A DNA stretch of 64,000 nucleotides from Apostichopus japonicus (taxonomy: Eukaryota > Echinodermata > Holothuroidea > Aspidochirotida > Stichopodidae). Of this stretch, positions 42,201 through 49,604 are shown piece after piece (the stretch's first letter is position 1; every line of letters starts with the position of its first letter). The position numbers were made by a program, and so were the translations under genes. The notes beneath the pieces were generated by a model. That model saw only the letters and a list, made by a program, of their open reading frames with translations, searched no databases and was not told the DNA's origin. The stretch is from assembly GCF_037975245.1 (NCBI RefSeq), contig NC_092582.1, positions 14,959,077 through 15,023,076 of the forward strand, given 5' to 3'.

Positions 42201-45200
42201 AATGACCAAGACACATTTTTAATCACTAGTGGCCCTTGCTTCACAGGATTTTCTGTGGAATGCCTCCTCTTAAGCTAAGCCTCCTTAGCTAATAATCAAA
42301 AGATAAAAAATATATAGCAGTGCATATCTGCAAACACCAAACAATTGAATGAATCTGTCACTCATGTAATGTCTAAACAGGTCTGTGTGAATGAACAGTC
42401 TTTCAAATGAAGTAATGTCCAGGTTGTCAATGTCTGTGGCTGCACAGATATTTTCCTAAAAAAGGTCCTAGAACTAGAGAAATTTAGTGTGTTTAAGTAA
42501 ACCCTAACTACTTGTCATCCACATATAGGCCTAACCATAATTTTTTCAGAAAGCGAGCAAAGCAATAATAAAAATTGTAGGTTTTTAGTAGATGGCGCTA
42601 TTCAAAAAGCATGGCTTGTCATTTTACAATTTATACAGTTAGCAAACATACTGTATGTCTGCATGTAGGGTGATTCCAGTATAATTACATATTTTGTCAA
42701 CTTATTAGATTAGAAATGCCACAGAATCTCCATATGATTGTAATAATTGCTTAAAACAGATGTTATGTAGTATTGTAAACCTGTGATTTTTTTTCATGAG
42801 GGGGGGGGGGAATGGGGCGGCATGTTTGTTAGAACACAACTTTCTAAGTTTCTATGCATAGAGCTTAAGTTTCAAAACAAGATGGCAAAATAACAGCATC
42901 CTTTAAGGAAAAGTTCGCCAAGATACAGCCTTTTCTTAAAAGTCAGTTGAAATGCAAAGAAATACGTTTAAAGAGTAAAATCCCTCTATCATCATGTACC
43001 AATTTTCTTTTTCAAATGAATGCATACATTTCTGGTAAACAATTGGCAGGCAAAACTTAATATTGTACATCAAATCAGCAGTCTGTTTCTGTATAAACGT
43101 TCAGCTAAGTGTGTCAGTCACTCCTCGGTCAGTGCTGAACTTGGTACCCGATACTAATGAATTTAACTCTTTATAAATATGTACATTTACATTAGACTTA
43201 TTAAAAATATATTCCATCTACAGAGATGGGTGCTTCATTCCCTATATATACAAAAGGTAAAACTAAACTTGTATCTGATTGTGATTTTACAATTTACACT
43301 GCAAAACAAGTATCATATGTAATACCTAGTGACAAAATTAAGGGGAATTGTACGAGAGGTCTGGCAGCTAAATAGAAAGAAAATACAATAAAAAATAGTG
43401 CAAAAAGAAAAAGAAAAAACCAGATCTATGTACATTCATTCTGTAGTAAACAAGATTATACTGTACTGTATATGCTGTAAGAAGAAGATACTGTACTCTA
43501 TGATTACAAACTTTATATTTATTCAATGTTTTAAAAAAAAATTATATTAATTGACAGAAGGAAGACTTGTCAGGAAGTACAGTAATGCTGTACATACAAT
43601 AAACAGTGAGACTTGAAAAATGAAATACATTGAATATTGAGATTATTAGAATGAGCTCAGACTTTCATGAACACATGTTGAATCCTTCTTCACAGTTGAA
43701 TTCCTACACTACTAGTAAAAATGTAATGGCATAATGATTGAGGTTTGAAAGGAATGCCTGTGATTGAATGTCAGTATTCAACTGAGCACGTTTTGTTCAA
43801 CTAATAAAAACTACCAGATGTTGTTTCCATTTTAAACTGGCACACATGTATAATTTGGTTAAGTTGATTTATTCTGACAGCATCTCAAAACCAGGGCTGT
43901 AAAAAATGTTTTTTTCCCTGCAAGGAAGGTATAATTTCCCTCGAACCATATGGCTGCAGTGCAGCCATTGAGCCGCTTTAGCGTCGCAGGGGGATGTGTG
44001 AGGGGGAATGTGCCCCCCGCACAAGGTACAGATTTTTGAAAAATGAGGATGCAATTGGCGCCATTTGGTGCACCTTTTTGGCGATTTAAAACAACTTGCA
44101 ATCGTTGAGACCAGTGCTAATTTGAACTTAAAAAGGTAATAAATATAAGTTTTAAAACAAACTGGTTTAGTGTGTCAGTTTCTTGAGTTCTTACCTTGAC
44201 AAAACTCAAAGTAGTCTCATCTCAAGCAATCACTCCAGTCTGATAATAATTTATTATACATCTATAACCCGGCTGTCACATTGTACCACATCAATTATTA
44301 ATATGTAATGTAAACAAACATGAGATGCAAGTGAGCCACTGATCTCTACACATCAGTGGAGCTGGAGCGAGCACGTGTATTTTAGCAATGGAGTGCGCGA
44401 TGGATCCCATCAGTTTTTACTGTATGTACAGTGTGCCGCATGGCTTGGAGCAGAGAGATAAATTGGATATGGTTCACAATAAAAATAGAACAAATGAAAT
44501 AAAAATCCTTCAAAGAGGACGCCCAGTAAGCCTTTATTATTATATTGTGTTGGATCGATCAAACTGAGCAGACTTTACACTTCTTCAAATATTTCTGATA
44601 AAGACTAAATAAACGAAGCCATTTTGTATTTTGTTGACGTGTGGGCCTACCCGACTACCCCTATCAATTTATCAAAGCGCACGAGAAAAAACACCACTCC
44701 TCACTTCACTCTCATTCACGTACAAATAATATCGAAACTTTTTAAAATGACAATCACATGTTGACAATCAGTGCATCACACTACCTACGAAAAGTTCTGC
44801 GTGCGCGCAATCTTTGTCACAATAACGAGTAATGATGTGTCCCCAAACCACTCACAAGGGCAATGTCAATGTCACACTGACACCCACGGCACAGCGCGGG
44901 AAGGTTGCTGTAAAAAATTAGCCTGGCGGGAAATGTTTTTAACAACAATATTGCCATTCCACATTTAAAAAAAATTATATTGTATGTTAGAAAGTAAACG
45001 TTTTCTGTCGTATGAATTTGACTTCAGGTCAGTGTTCCCTCTAAGGTGCGGGATTCCCTTCAACTGACTCAGTAATCCCGCAAAGAAAAAAATTGTCTGC
45101 TGGAAATCCCCGCATTGTTTTCTTGCATAAGTTGCATTCTCGATTAGTTTATACTCAATACACAACGTATATACTTGACTGTATGGAGATAAAACCTCTG

Positions 45201-47785
45201 AAAATCAGTAGAGAAATTACCAATTGTGTACGAAAAGTAAGTTGGTACACCTTTCAAATTTTACGAAAGATCGAGCAAAACACTTTCGAAAAATTCACGC
45301 GAAACTGGCATATCGTCTTAAATGCAACTAATGTCACGTAAACAAGGCTCTAGTACACCCATTCTAGAATAAACCGTAAGACCACATCTGGTGTTAAGCG
45401 GGGGAAAAAGAAAGTATTTTCTAGAATTTCCAAAAATACGGAGAAAATAATATCCTACCATAGTTAAGTGCATATCAATTAGCCTAACCACCTTGTCGGT
45501 TACGGATCTCACGTAACTACAAAAACACAACTGTATTTTGCGAAGTTGTTTTCTACAAGAACATGGAAACAATATTTAGCATTTAGTTAATCATGCCAAG
45601 TGGCCTAAAACATAAGTTATTACAAGGTTCACTTTCATAATAGAGATGGCAATGGCTATAGGGGCCTTGATATCGTGATATGCGTGTATGTACGTATGGG
45701 CTGTGCCTCGTGTACTACATAAAACGTTCCTTGGAAACGTGCCAAAGAAAAAAAAAAGGTTAACCAACAGGTGTTAGACAGGGGAAGCGCTCACAGTTGT
45801 TTGGCAATGTACAGTACCTGGGAAAATTCCCAGGTACTGCGCGAACACCGACGGGAAATCGGCAGTGTGTTCACGGGAAATTGAACAAGGTTTTACCAAC
45901 ATTGGCTTGAGAGATTCAGCGGGCTTGCGGCGGCGATGCCATTAAGTGTATTAAATAATTATGATGCTATTTGGGTTATTTCAAGTGAGAAATAAAGACA
46001 CCCAGACACTAAAGTTAGTGTTTCTGATTTTTTATTTATAATTTTTTTAAATTTTATTTCCTCGTTTGGCTCTTTCTCTAACCCTTTTTTTTGTTGTTGC
46101 TGCGTGCGATATTTCCCGCGAGTTTTCAAGATTTCCCGGCAATGAGATTCCCGTTTTGCCCTCTTTTTACAGGCCTGCTCAAAACTTTCAGAATGTTGAA
46201 TAAACCATAAATGTTAAACTGTATCTAAAGTTCTTAACTTTGACAGTTTTTCAATTAATAATTTGAAATATATTACTGTATTTTAACTTTAAAGCTATGT
46301 AAGTAGTAATTATATCTCCTTGACAAATGACAAGTAATTCTCAACAGATTTTGAGAAAAACCTGACAAGATTGTTTTTTTTTTGTTTTTTTTACTTTGAA
46401 TTTTCTTATCCAAGATTTTGTTATCCAACCAGATAGATATCTGGTGTGTCCTTACTGAAGACTTATTATTATTATTTTTTTAAATGGATTCTGACTTTCA
46501 TCACAGCATAAAAAATAATGTACAGTATGTCTCATTAACAGAGATGCTATCTAGGGGAATCCTACTGCAAGGTTTAAATCATGTGTACATTGAACAAGAT
46601 ACAGATATGAACTGTGATAACTACCACTTTCATGATCACAATTTGATAGTCATTTTGTTGCTATGTATTAGCTATAATATTGCCTAATTTCAAATTTGAT
46701 ATCCTTCTTTTCAGCCTTCATTATACTACTCCTGATGCTTTCTTTGCAACCAAGCCAGTTGGCCACTCTGTCCGCAATGGTCGTGATAAATAAATATATG
46801 TATGTTCGTGTAGGAGAAGGTTTTAATCTATTTTTGACCAGTTTGCAGATGCTTTGTCCCTGGGACAAAAATATTAGAATCCTACTAACAGTACCGATCC
46901 CGGTGATCTGTATCTTATAACTTCATGTGTACACATTGTTTTACTTGTACTTGCTTAGCTACACTATAAATAGTATTGGTTTATAATATTGAATATATAG
47001 AATTAAGAAATATCTTCTCATGTGAACTTTCATGTTGTAATTGTCAAATAATTCATATATACAAATTGTGATAACACTTGTAACTCCTTGGAAGCTGTCA
47101 ATGTGAAGTTCTGATAAATTCTCATGTTGAAGTATTAATTGATAAAGGTACTGTAGGCCTACTTCAGTAGCATGGACACTACAAAGTTCGCACACCTAAT
47201 CCTTAAATTACCCCAAAAGTTCTTCCTTTTATTGACAAATATGTAAGTACATACTTGCACACGGGTCATTTTGGAGAGAAAATAACTGTAGCTTCGTAGT
47301 TTTTTGTGAAATTTGCTCTTGTTGTAGGTTGTCATGTTGAAATCGTGTATTCTTTAGGGGTGTCCGAACTTCGCAATACTGACTATACATGTATGTATGT
47401 GAAGTTGTAAATTGCCCAGATTCAACACATTTCCGATAAATATCAAAGATGCATACATATGTGAAGGTAACATATTACATATATTTGATTGATGAAAATT
47501 GAGGAAAATTGCTGAAATATTTTAATTCAAAGGGAGTGATGCTAATAGTACAGTACAATAGTCAAGTACAGTAGGCCTTGGCTACATGAAAAGATAGAAC
47601 ATGTCACTGTTTCTGTACAATATATACCAATTCAGCGAAACATTTGTAACGTTAGCAGGTGATTGACTCATCATTGAAATTATTTTCGACTACAAAAACA
47701 CAATATGCTTTATATTTGAGATACATCCTTACCTCTCCTCGAAGTTAATTGGTAAAGATACATCTTCACCAATAACTGAATCCAT
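131..47785 (-). CDS. CDK5RAP2: CDK5RAP2/PDE4DIP-type centrosomal protein, 38 exons, 3' end beyond window
   Basis: This is a large coiled-coil scaffold that recruits and activates gamma-tubulin ring complexes at centrosomes and Golgi in animals (family knowledge). I assembled exons from acceptor/donor sites. From exon 2 to exon 38 every junction keeps phase, giving about 2,206 codons. Human CDK5RAP2 is about 1,890 residues and myomegalin about 2,350. Diagnostic blocks are the CM1 motif (exons 2-3), 'NIELKVEAESLK' plus 'KASQAVESLA' (exons 4-5), 'LKRDKAIQG' (exon 11), and 'LRKKLEDSIKVNDKLRKQLE' (exon 34) with 'LRIQLERSIDTNNALR' (exon 37). All match CDK5RAP2/myomegalin in the same order. Vertebrates have two paralogues; this is probably the single pre-duplication orthologue. 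CM2 and the stop codon lie left of position 1. One small exon between exons 1 and 2 is missing from the model. Exact exon limits are my reading and are not transcript-verified. Confidence 0.92.
573..734 (-). repeat. 81-bp tandem duplication, two copies
   Basis: Copies at 573-653 and 654-734 differ at about 8 of 81 positions. The unit spans the 3' end of CDK5RAP2 exon 37 and its GTGAGT donor. The period is 27 codons, so the reading frame is preserved. Confidence 0.93.
579..971 (-). CDS. CDK5RAP2: CDK5RAP2 exon 37 with duplicated 3' end and two donors
   Basis: The exon carries 'LTELLKEMRRLRIQLERSID' followed by 'TNNALRTKLEEMM', the counterpart of human 'LLMEIQALRLQLERSIETSS'. It starts after AATGTCAG at 971. 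Its 3' portion is an 81-bp tandem duplication, so two identical CACAG/GTGAGT donors occur, ending the exon at 660 or 579. Both leave phase 1 and join exon 38 in frame. The predicted products differ by 27 residues that include 'STRNSRLSRRLFVNTG'. The basic, Ser-rich repeat looks disordered. Confidence 0.85.
1525..4693 (-). CDS. CDK5RAP2: CDK5RAP2 exons 32-36
   Basis: Exons are 4,636-4,693; 3,718-3,852; 2,668-3,140; 1,967-2,108; and 1,525-1,631. Exon 34 contains 'LRDYLEELRALRKKLEDSIK' then 'VNDKLRKQLE'. This matches the human CDK5RAP2 segment 'EHIQEIRTLRKRLEESIKTN' and what follows it. Exons 35-36 read 'LVEKDNLNQKLREDYKQAQ' to 'LRFELSVYEQIHP', matching human 'RVELKAYEKLDEEH' and its upstream coil. 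Junction codons (G+AA, AG+C, AA+G, G+GC, AG+G) all work. Exon 32 is a 58-nt Ser/Lys linker. Confidence 0.9.
2302..2345. mobile_element. Truncated hAT-like terminus
   Basis: The text CAGGGGTGGGCAACCTTTTT resembles a common hAT/Charlie-type end. No matching inverted end or target duplication is found, so this is a fragment at best. It lies between exons 34 and 35 of CDK5RAP2. Confidence 0.3.
5231..7399 (-). CDS. CDK5RAP2: CDK5RAP2 exon 31, giant single exon (about 723 codons)
   Basis: This is a 2,169-nt exon, open throughout, with acceptor TCTACAG/AAAGC and donor GATG/GTAAGT. It contrasts with the 39-200-nt exons upstream. It encodes long coiled-coil stretches (for example 'LEAQLQRREQEAVSLNQQLE' and 'MDETSREMPHLKSQLEKAK'). 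A central Ser/Pro-rich break follows, containing 'SDSRSSSPSRGLSPDRDK' and an acidic 'SESDSEPTLMVDD'. A terminal region reads 'KEKEIVLLRGYLEESKRLCD' then 'RGADMADTLHKALD'. The Ser-Pro sites and charged breaks could be regulatory phosphorylation linkers, which is inference. The locally higher GC content and CpG use fit a long constrained coding exon. Confidence 0.92.
8037..10644 (-). CDS. CDK5RAP2: CDK5RAP2 exons 26-30
   Basis: Exons are 10,545-10,644; 10,188-10,236; 9,513-9,620; 8,871-8,933; and 8,037-8,313. Phases run 2, 0, 0, 0, 1 and all junctions complete. Exon 30 contains 'LKAERQLYVNI' and 'ELAAVQALRHQLENGL'. These resemble the CDK5RAP2/myomegalin segment with 'KEQDIYTHLV..ESDS..LQ.EL..I.ALRKQLE', where coiled coil gives way to Ser/Asp-rich linkers. 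Exon 28 is coiled coil ('ELEAKLEAKERELDAK'). Confidence 0.86.
11503..20207 (-). CDS. CDK5RAP2: CDK5RAP2 exons 15-25, expanded coiled-coil array
   Basis: Exons are 20,133-20,207; 19,603-19,698; 18,553-18,591; 16,635-16,709; 15,678-15,815; 15,373-15,456; 14,265-14,465; 13,554-13,649; 12,799-12,894; 12,137-12,232; and 11,503-11,656. Exons 15-24 are all multiples of three in phase 0. Four are exactly 96 nt (exon 9 makes five). They encode uninterrupted Lys/Glu/Leu-rich coiled coil with no globular motif. Many end in a 'LxxKDxx(I/L)(Q/K/E)' signature. Exon 17 is a 13-codon exon, and exon 18 has a weak GTTTGA donor. The array could tolerate skipping of any member without frameshift. Confidence 0.85.
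14831..15097. repeat. Tandem repeat of about 86 bp, three copies
   Basis: Each copy contains 'ATAAATTTGC.(A/G)ACC.CTGATGTAA', a TTACTA block and 'TTGTCACA.A.ATAGGTGGG'. It is intronic, between exons 20 and 21. Confidence 0.8.
17740..18215. repeat. Diverged minisatellite (unit roughly 45-50 bp)
   Basis: Units follow the pattern 'GGTTAAATTAAAGTCATTTT' then 'AGCATTGACTCAGAGGTG', with about ten imperfect copies between exons 17 and 18 of CDK5RAP2. Confidence 0.85.
19402..19470 (+). repeat. tRNA-like SINE or tRNA pseudogene fragment
   Basis: The A-box text TAGCTCAGTTGG and B-box text GGTTTCAATCCC are present. Only about 29 bases separate their starts, too short for a functional tRNA with an anticodon arm. 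It lies in the intron between exons 16 and 17 of CDK5RAP2. Confidence 0.5.
19758..19940. repeat. 91-bp direct tandem duplication
   Basis: Two copies begin ATGGCC(G/A)GTGAAAACAAACT and end GACTTGAATAATT. The second copy starts at 19,849. Intronic. Confidence 0.88.
20560..26042 (-). CDS. CDK5RAP2: CDK5RAP2 exons 8-14, phase-0 coiled-coil exons
   Basis: Exons are 25,977-26,042; 25,494-25,589; 24,831-24,872; 23,879-23,998; 23,502-23,594; 22,272-22,364; and 20,560-20,676. All begin and end in phase 0. Exon 11 carries 'LKSNTLKRDKAIQGFVQAMR', the counterpart of the highly conserved human block 'LKRDKAIQGLTMAL'. Exon 12 ends 'VAREAMHKAEMKKYQ', matching human 'KAREALQKAQTQEFQ'. Exon 11 has a weak GTGACA donor. 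Exon 14 uses a GC donor (CAG/GCAAGT). The 42-nt exon 10 is close to microexon size. Confidence 0.88.
20964..21442. repeat. 17-bp minisatellite with 68-bp higher-order unit
   Basis: The basic unit is GAGTGTGGGGTAGGACG (17 bp). The left part is homogeneous. The right part is organised in four-unit blocks (68 bp) with variants '..GGGCC', '..GGACCAA', 'TATGTGGGAAGACC' and 'TGTGGATTAGGATGAA', repeated about five times. It is intronic (exons 13-14) and gives spurious Pro/His/Thr-rich open frames on the minus strand. Confidence 0.93.
26086..26136. repeat. 16-bp microsatellite-like repeat, three copies
   Basis: AAAGGGTACATGAAAT is repeated three times perfectly, in the intron between exons 7 and 8. 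Confidence 0.95.
26483..30009 (-). CDS. CDK5RAP2: CDK5RAP2 exons 4-7, post-CM1 coiled coil
   Basis: Exons are 29,933-30,009; 27,919-28,042; 27,429-27,586; and 26,483-26,642. Exon 4 reads 'NIELKVEAESLKKEL' and runs through 'QLLGKAS' into exon 5 'QAVESLALEKEQLL', almost residue for residue as in human CDK5RAP2 after CM1. Exons 5-7 are charged heptad-rich coiled coil ending 'LRDKEE', 'GEKDR' and 'LAEKEKEVE'. Phases run 2, 0, 2, 0 and all junction codons complete correctly (TC+A, AG+G). A decayed copy of exon 6 lies in the intron between exons 6 and 7. Confidence 0.9.
26996..27120 (-). pseudogene. Decayed duplicate of CDK5RAP2 exon 6 (exon fossil)
   Basis: On the minus strand this intron segment reads (K)QSEFE, then after a one-base shift KAHEQKKEQERVVQDNK and ADKKSLALENSKEFIVEK, then a stop. 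Functional exon 6 reads LQSQLEKAQELQQELEREV, then RTKAEEKELASESSRESIGEK, clearly the same unit. The copy has lost one base, has an in-frame TAA where the donor should follow, and keeps no usable GT. It looks like a tandem exon duplication that decayed. Confidence 0.65.
27231..27440. repeat. Tandem repeat of about 80 bp carrying the exon 6 donor
   Basis: Three diverged units share 'TAATTATGCCAA.CTGTTCA.GTACC' and 'CTTTCTAAGTCC' blocks. The last unit (about 27,395-27,440) contains the real minus-strand donor of exon 6 (ACAG/GTACATG). The second carries a decoy (GG/GTACGTG). Confidence 0.6.
30850..31040. repeat. AT-rich low-complexity tract
   Basis: TATTTTATTATATT-type sequence dominates. An open frame here of Ile/Tyr/Leu/Phe only is an artefact of composition. 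Confidence 0.85.
31085..31211. mobile_element. Short TTAA MITE (127 bp)
   Basis: It begins TTAAAGGGTCATTCCCC and ends GCCTCAAGTCATCCTTTAA. It resembles 32,967-33,103 in both termini and in length. It lies in the intron between CDK5RAP2 exons 3 and 4. Confidence 0.45.
31353..32504 (-). CDS. CDK5RAP2: CDK5RAP2 exons 2-3: CM1 gamma-TuRC-binding motif
   Basis: Exon 2 is 32,431-32,504 and exon 3 is 31,353-31,457. Together they read 'TMKDLEQ' followed by 'QISELKKENFSLKLRIYY', then 'MEEKIQQKYE'. This is the centrosomin motif 1 that binds the gamma-tubulin ring complex. The phenylalanine in KENF, equivalent to human CDK5RAP2 Phe75 which is needed for binding, is present. Exon 2 contains an in-frame ATG at 32,491-32,493 with GCC before it. 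This could serve as the start of a shorter isoform beginning 13 residues or so before CM1. The exon 2 acceptor is a strong TTCTGTTTTCAG and the exon 3 donor is ACA/GTAAGT. Confidence 0.93.
32967..33103. mobile_element. Short TTAA MITE, second copy
   Basis: It begins TTAAAGGTGCATTCCAAAG and ends GCCTGAAGTCACCCTTTA. The ends match those of the element at 31,085 while the middle is AT-rich and diverged. Confidence 0.42.
34640..34896 (-). mobile_element. tRNA-derived SINE
   Basis: The minus strand starts with a tRNA-Leu/Ser-like head: 'GGCAAGGCATTGGACTTGCA' is followed by a B-box-like 'AATTTGAGTCCTGG'. A body then reads 'GTGTCCTTGGGCAAGGGACT' and 'TTACCTCAATTG', a text typical of tRNA-derived SINEs in marine invertebrates. 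It is diverged, and the 3' limit is uncertain. Confidence 0.6.
37650..37845 (+). repeat. Dispersed repeat, copy 1
   Basis: It shares with 57,515-57,690 the blocks 'ATATCCGGAATTGCAT', 'AAATGCTATG.AAAATGG', 'GTAGTATTT', 'TTCAGAGCCT' and 'CACTAAATT', in the same order and orientation. The family is unknown. Confidence 0.6.
37839..38138 (-). other. Unassigned open frame, possible exon
   Basis: The 99-codon frame contains 'LEFVQKGVRSKWRYVVNEGS' then 'GRHFTAWKLSNFQLSKEQS', which reads like ordinary protein rather than AT-rich noise. Possible donors are AAAG/GTTGGT near 37,920 and GGAG/GTACGT. I do not recognise the family. It sits in the 15-kb 5' intron of CDK5RAP2. It does not have the phases needed to be the missing exon between exons 1 and 2. 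A nested gene, a pseudogene or chance are all possible. Confidence 0.3.
39085..39160 (+). repeat. LINE/SINE-like 3' tail ending in (ATT)n
   Basis: The text 'ACGCTTTATAAAATAAATT' followed by ATT repeats resembles the 3' tails of L2/CR1-type LINEs and their SINEs. No coding remnant is seen upstream. Confidence 0.4.
40005..41190. mobile_element. DNA element with inverted repeats and GGGGTAAAA motifs (1.2 kb)
   Basis: The left terminus TATAGTAAGACGGGGTAAAA is matched by the reverse complement of the right end at 41,164-41,190, about 26 bp in all. The flanks allow a TA or TATA target duplication. Further GGGGTAAAAA or inverted TTTTTACCCC motifs occur inside at about 40,043, 40,387, 40,418, 40,951, 40,968 and 40,999. 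Two short minus-strand open frames (about 92 and 65 codons) are not recognisable as transposase. The superfamily is uncertain; Tc1/mariner-like is one option. Confidence 0.7.
41210..41506. repeat. Pair of direct repeats beside the TIR element
   Basis: TTTACATTCAAACAA(C/G)CCTA, followed by GATCT(C/A)GAGC, occurs at about 41,211 and again at about 41,470, some 260 bp apart, just right of the 40,005-41,190 element. It may be a separate element or a segmental copy. Confidence 0.55.
43892..46177. mobile_element. hAT-type element, 2.3 kb, non-autonomous, perfect 8-bp target duplication
   Basis: Both ends are flanked by CTCAAAAC (43,884-43,891 and 46,178-46,185). The termini are imperfect inverted repeats, CAGGGCTGTAAAAA on the left and, read inward, CAGGCCTGTAAAAA on the right. 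An 8-bp duplication with CAGG termini is typical of the hAT superfamily. No transposase-like ORF is visible (longest open frames about 80 residues). A second hAT-like start, CAGTGTTCCCTCTAAGG, sits inside at 45,031, so it may be a nested composite. It lies in the 5' intron of CDK5RAP2. Confidence 0.8.
47733..47785 (-). CDS. CDK5RAP2: CDK5RAP2 first coding exon (exon 1)
   Basis: The exon reads MDSVIGEDVSLPINFEE and then a GAGAG/GTAAGG donor. It closely resembles the human CDK5RAP2 N-terminus, which starts M-M-D-L-V-L-E-E-D-V-T-V-P. The start codon has A at -3 and G at +4, a strong context. A nine-codon upstream ORF (47,798-47,824) would lie in the leader if transcription starts above it. The exon ends in phase 2, but exon 2 needs a phase-1 predecessor. 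At least one further small exon of length 2 mod 3 must therefore lie in the 15-kb intron, or this exon belongs to an alternative transcript. Confidence 0.7.
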
Positions 47786-47906
47786 TTTAAGTTCCTTTCA
47801 AGTGGAAATAGTGCGAAGCATCATAGTTGTTGACGTGTGTACCTAACGGTGACTTTGTTTACGTGAGCTGGAATTTTGAATGATCGATTATAAATTCATA
47901 TATAAA

Positions 47907-47942
47907 GCGCCACCAAGTTGGGTCTACCAGAAGATGGCGCTA
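47907..47942. promoter_or_regulatory. Possible CDK5RAP2 promoter element (inverted AGCGCCA/TGGCGCT, YY1-like)
   Basis: AGCGCCA and TGGCGCT arms lie about 120-160 bp above the exon 1 start codon. The right arm is part of AAGATGGCGCT, which resembles the YY1 core AAGATGGCG. No TATA box or initiator can be assigned with confidence, so this is a suggestion only. Confidence 0.25.
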
Positions 47943-47993
47943 ATCCAAAACTGCTTATACTGCATTGTACCACGTCAAACGTGTTAGTATACT

Positions 47994-48227
47994 TTACTTT
48001 TTGGTTTCCCCGGAAGGGGAAACTATGGAGTCACTTTTACCCAACCTTACAAAATTGTGAGAGGGATCGCCGATTGAAAAGTCGGCAATGACATTAACGC
48101 GCATCGCGAAGTAGGTAATACTTTTACCGTTAGATTCGTCCAACACGGCAACATACAGAAACGCCGTACTCAAAGCCGAAGATTTCGCTGGTACAAATCC
48201 TTTGGCCAGGCGACGGCAGAAAGTCAT
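47994..48227 (-). other. CpG-rich open frame upstream of CDK5RAP2 exon 1
   Basis: This 77-codon frame has clearly more CpG than its surroundings and includes 'STAFLYVAVLDESNGKSITY'. No splice partner, signal peptide or family is recognised. It could be an upstream exon, part of the promoter region, or chance. Confidence 0.22.
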
Positions 48228-49230
48228 TTCTAAAAAAGGTTGCTATCACTAAAAGCGAAGGGTCTGCATGCACTGGTTGTGTGTATAAAAAAAAAAAACA
48301 TTCAACCTGTATAATAAAGTTATGGAAAAATACTAAAAATGTACATGGTAATATTAATTGGTAAATGTTGATAACATTATGTACTAACCATCTCTTTAAA
48401 TGTTAAAACAAGTTGTGTTTGGTAAAGAAAATGTTAACCCACTATACAAAAGTACGGTCGATGTATCTAAGGCTTTGGTTAGTACTATAATGTTGATAGG
48501 GTCACGTAACAAAATTGGACATAAATAACTGCTTGCACGGCAGAAAACGTATAAGAATCACACATTTTTTGTAGGTATTCTGCAATAAAGTTCTTATACA
48601 ACTGCAGGCCAACCTTAGCCATTACGAGTACAACCTCTGTGAAAACTCTTATGCGAGATTATGAGGCCACACATCCAGAGTCTATGTATGATCAGTTTCA
48701 ATACCGTCCTCTTTCCTTTCGCGGAAACATTTCATATTGCAGTTTTCATTGATAAAGTTGTCAGTTGTCCACATACTGTCGTTACTCAAACCAGGTGTAG
48801 ATACGAAAATGAAATAGAGGGCAGCAGTAGAAGTTTGCATTTATTCAATGTGCCGCAACAACTAATGACTTATATTCTTCTGTGACAAAAATGACCATGT
48901 TGCATCATTTAGGAAAACTGAAAGATAAAAAAGTGTTGCACGTTGTCAACAAGGGAAAAAATATCATAAGTAGGAGTTACATGAAAACTTATTTTGCTAT
49001 ACATATTTCGTGTCTACCCTCGTTGGGCTGCACGAATAGGCCACATTTGGCACGCGGCCCAGACATTGCACATATGTGATCTAGATATTGTTCAAGTGGC
49101 AATTCCCTTCGAAGTTGACAATGGCTTTCCAGACTGACGATGGAGATGGGGAGCCCCCCCCCCCCTCAGCACCCCACCCCATTTGTGCATGTCACTGATT
49201 GCAGTCCCTCTTTTCTTCATTTTTGTTGGC

Positions 49231-49604
49231 TTAAAGGGTGTGAAGACTCGCGCAAAAAGAAACGTGTAATGCCGGTAATCTGACCTAGTTTCGAATGAGG
49301 TGTAACAGAAGTGTTAGACACCACCATCGATCCCAGACAATTCACTCACACAGCTTGCTACCATCGGCAATTAGACACTAGTGTACAGTCAGTACATACA
49401 GCTGCGGTCAATACCCACAGCACAGTGTACAAACAATACAGCGATGGACATCTCAGGTCCAGCCAAAGATAACAAGGTATCACGCTTCATTACTGTACTG
49501 TCTGCATTTTGTAGCGAAACGAACAAAACGTCACTTGCAAGCAACGGAAAGCTAACTTTTACAGATGGCCGCATGCCGTTTAGGGCGAGTCTTCAATGCC
49601 TTTA
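49231..49604 (+). mobile_element. TTAA-type MITE, copy A
   Basis: It starts TTAAAGGGTGTGAAGACTCG and ends with the inverted counterpart GCGAGTCTTCAATGCCTTTA; the right TTAA has decayed to TTAT. It is a long, clearly homologous copy of 62,212-62,559 in the same orientation. The TTAA duplication suggests a piggyBac-like origin, which is inference. There is no coding capacity. Confidence 0.72.

Larger units (their letters stand above)
32505..47732 (-). other. 5' intron region of CDK5RAP2 (15 kb)
   Basis: Apart from the separately listed MITE, SINE, TIR element, hAT element, dispersed repeat and LINE-like tail, I see only AT-rich sequence with short, unsupported open frames. At least one small coding exon with acceptor phase 2 and donor phase 1 should lie here, but I could not pick it out. 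Confidence 0.6.

Noticed and set aside
44920-46150. Several E2F-like motifs (GGCGGGAAA, TTTCCCGCG) suggesting a cell-cycle promoter
   Set aside because: They lie inside the 43,892-46,177 hAT element and recur as GGGAAA repeats, so the element explains them better than a promoter does.
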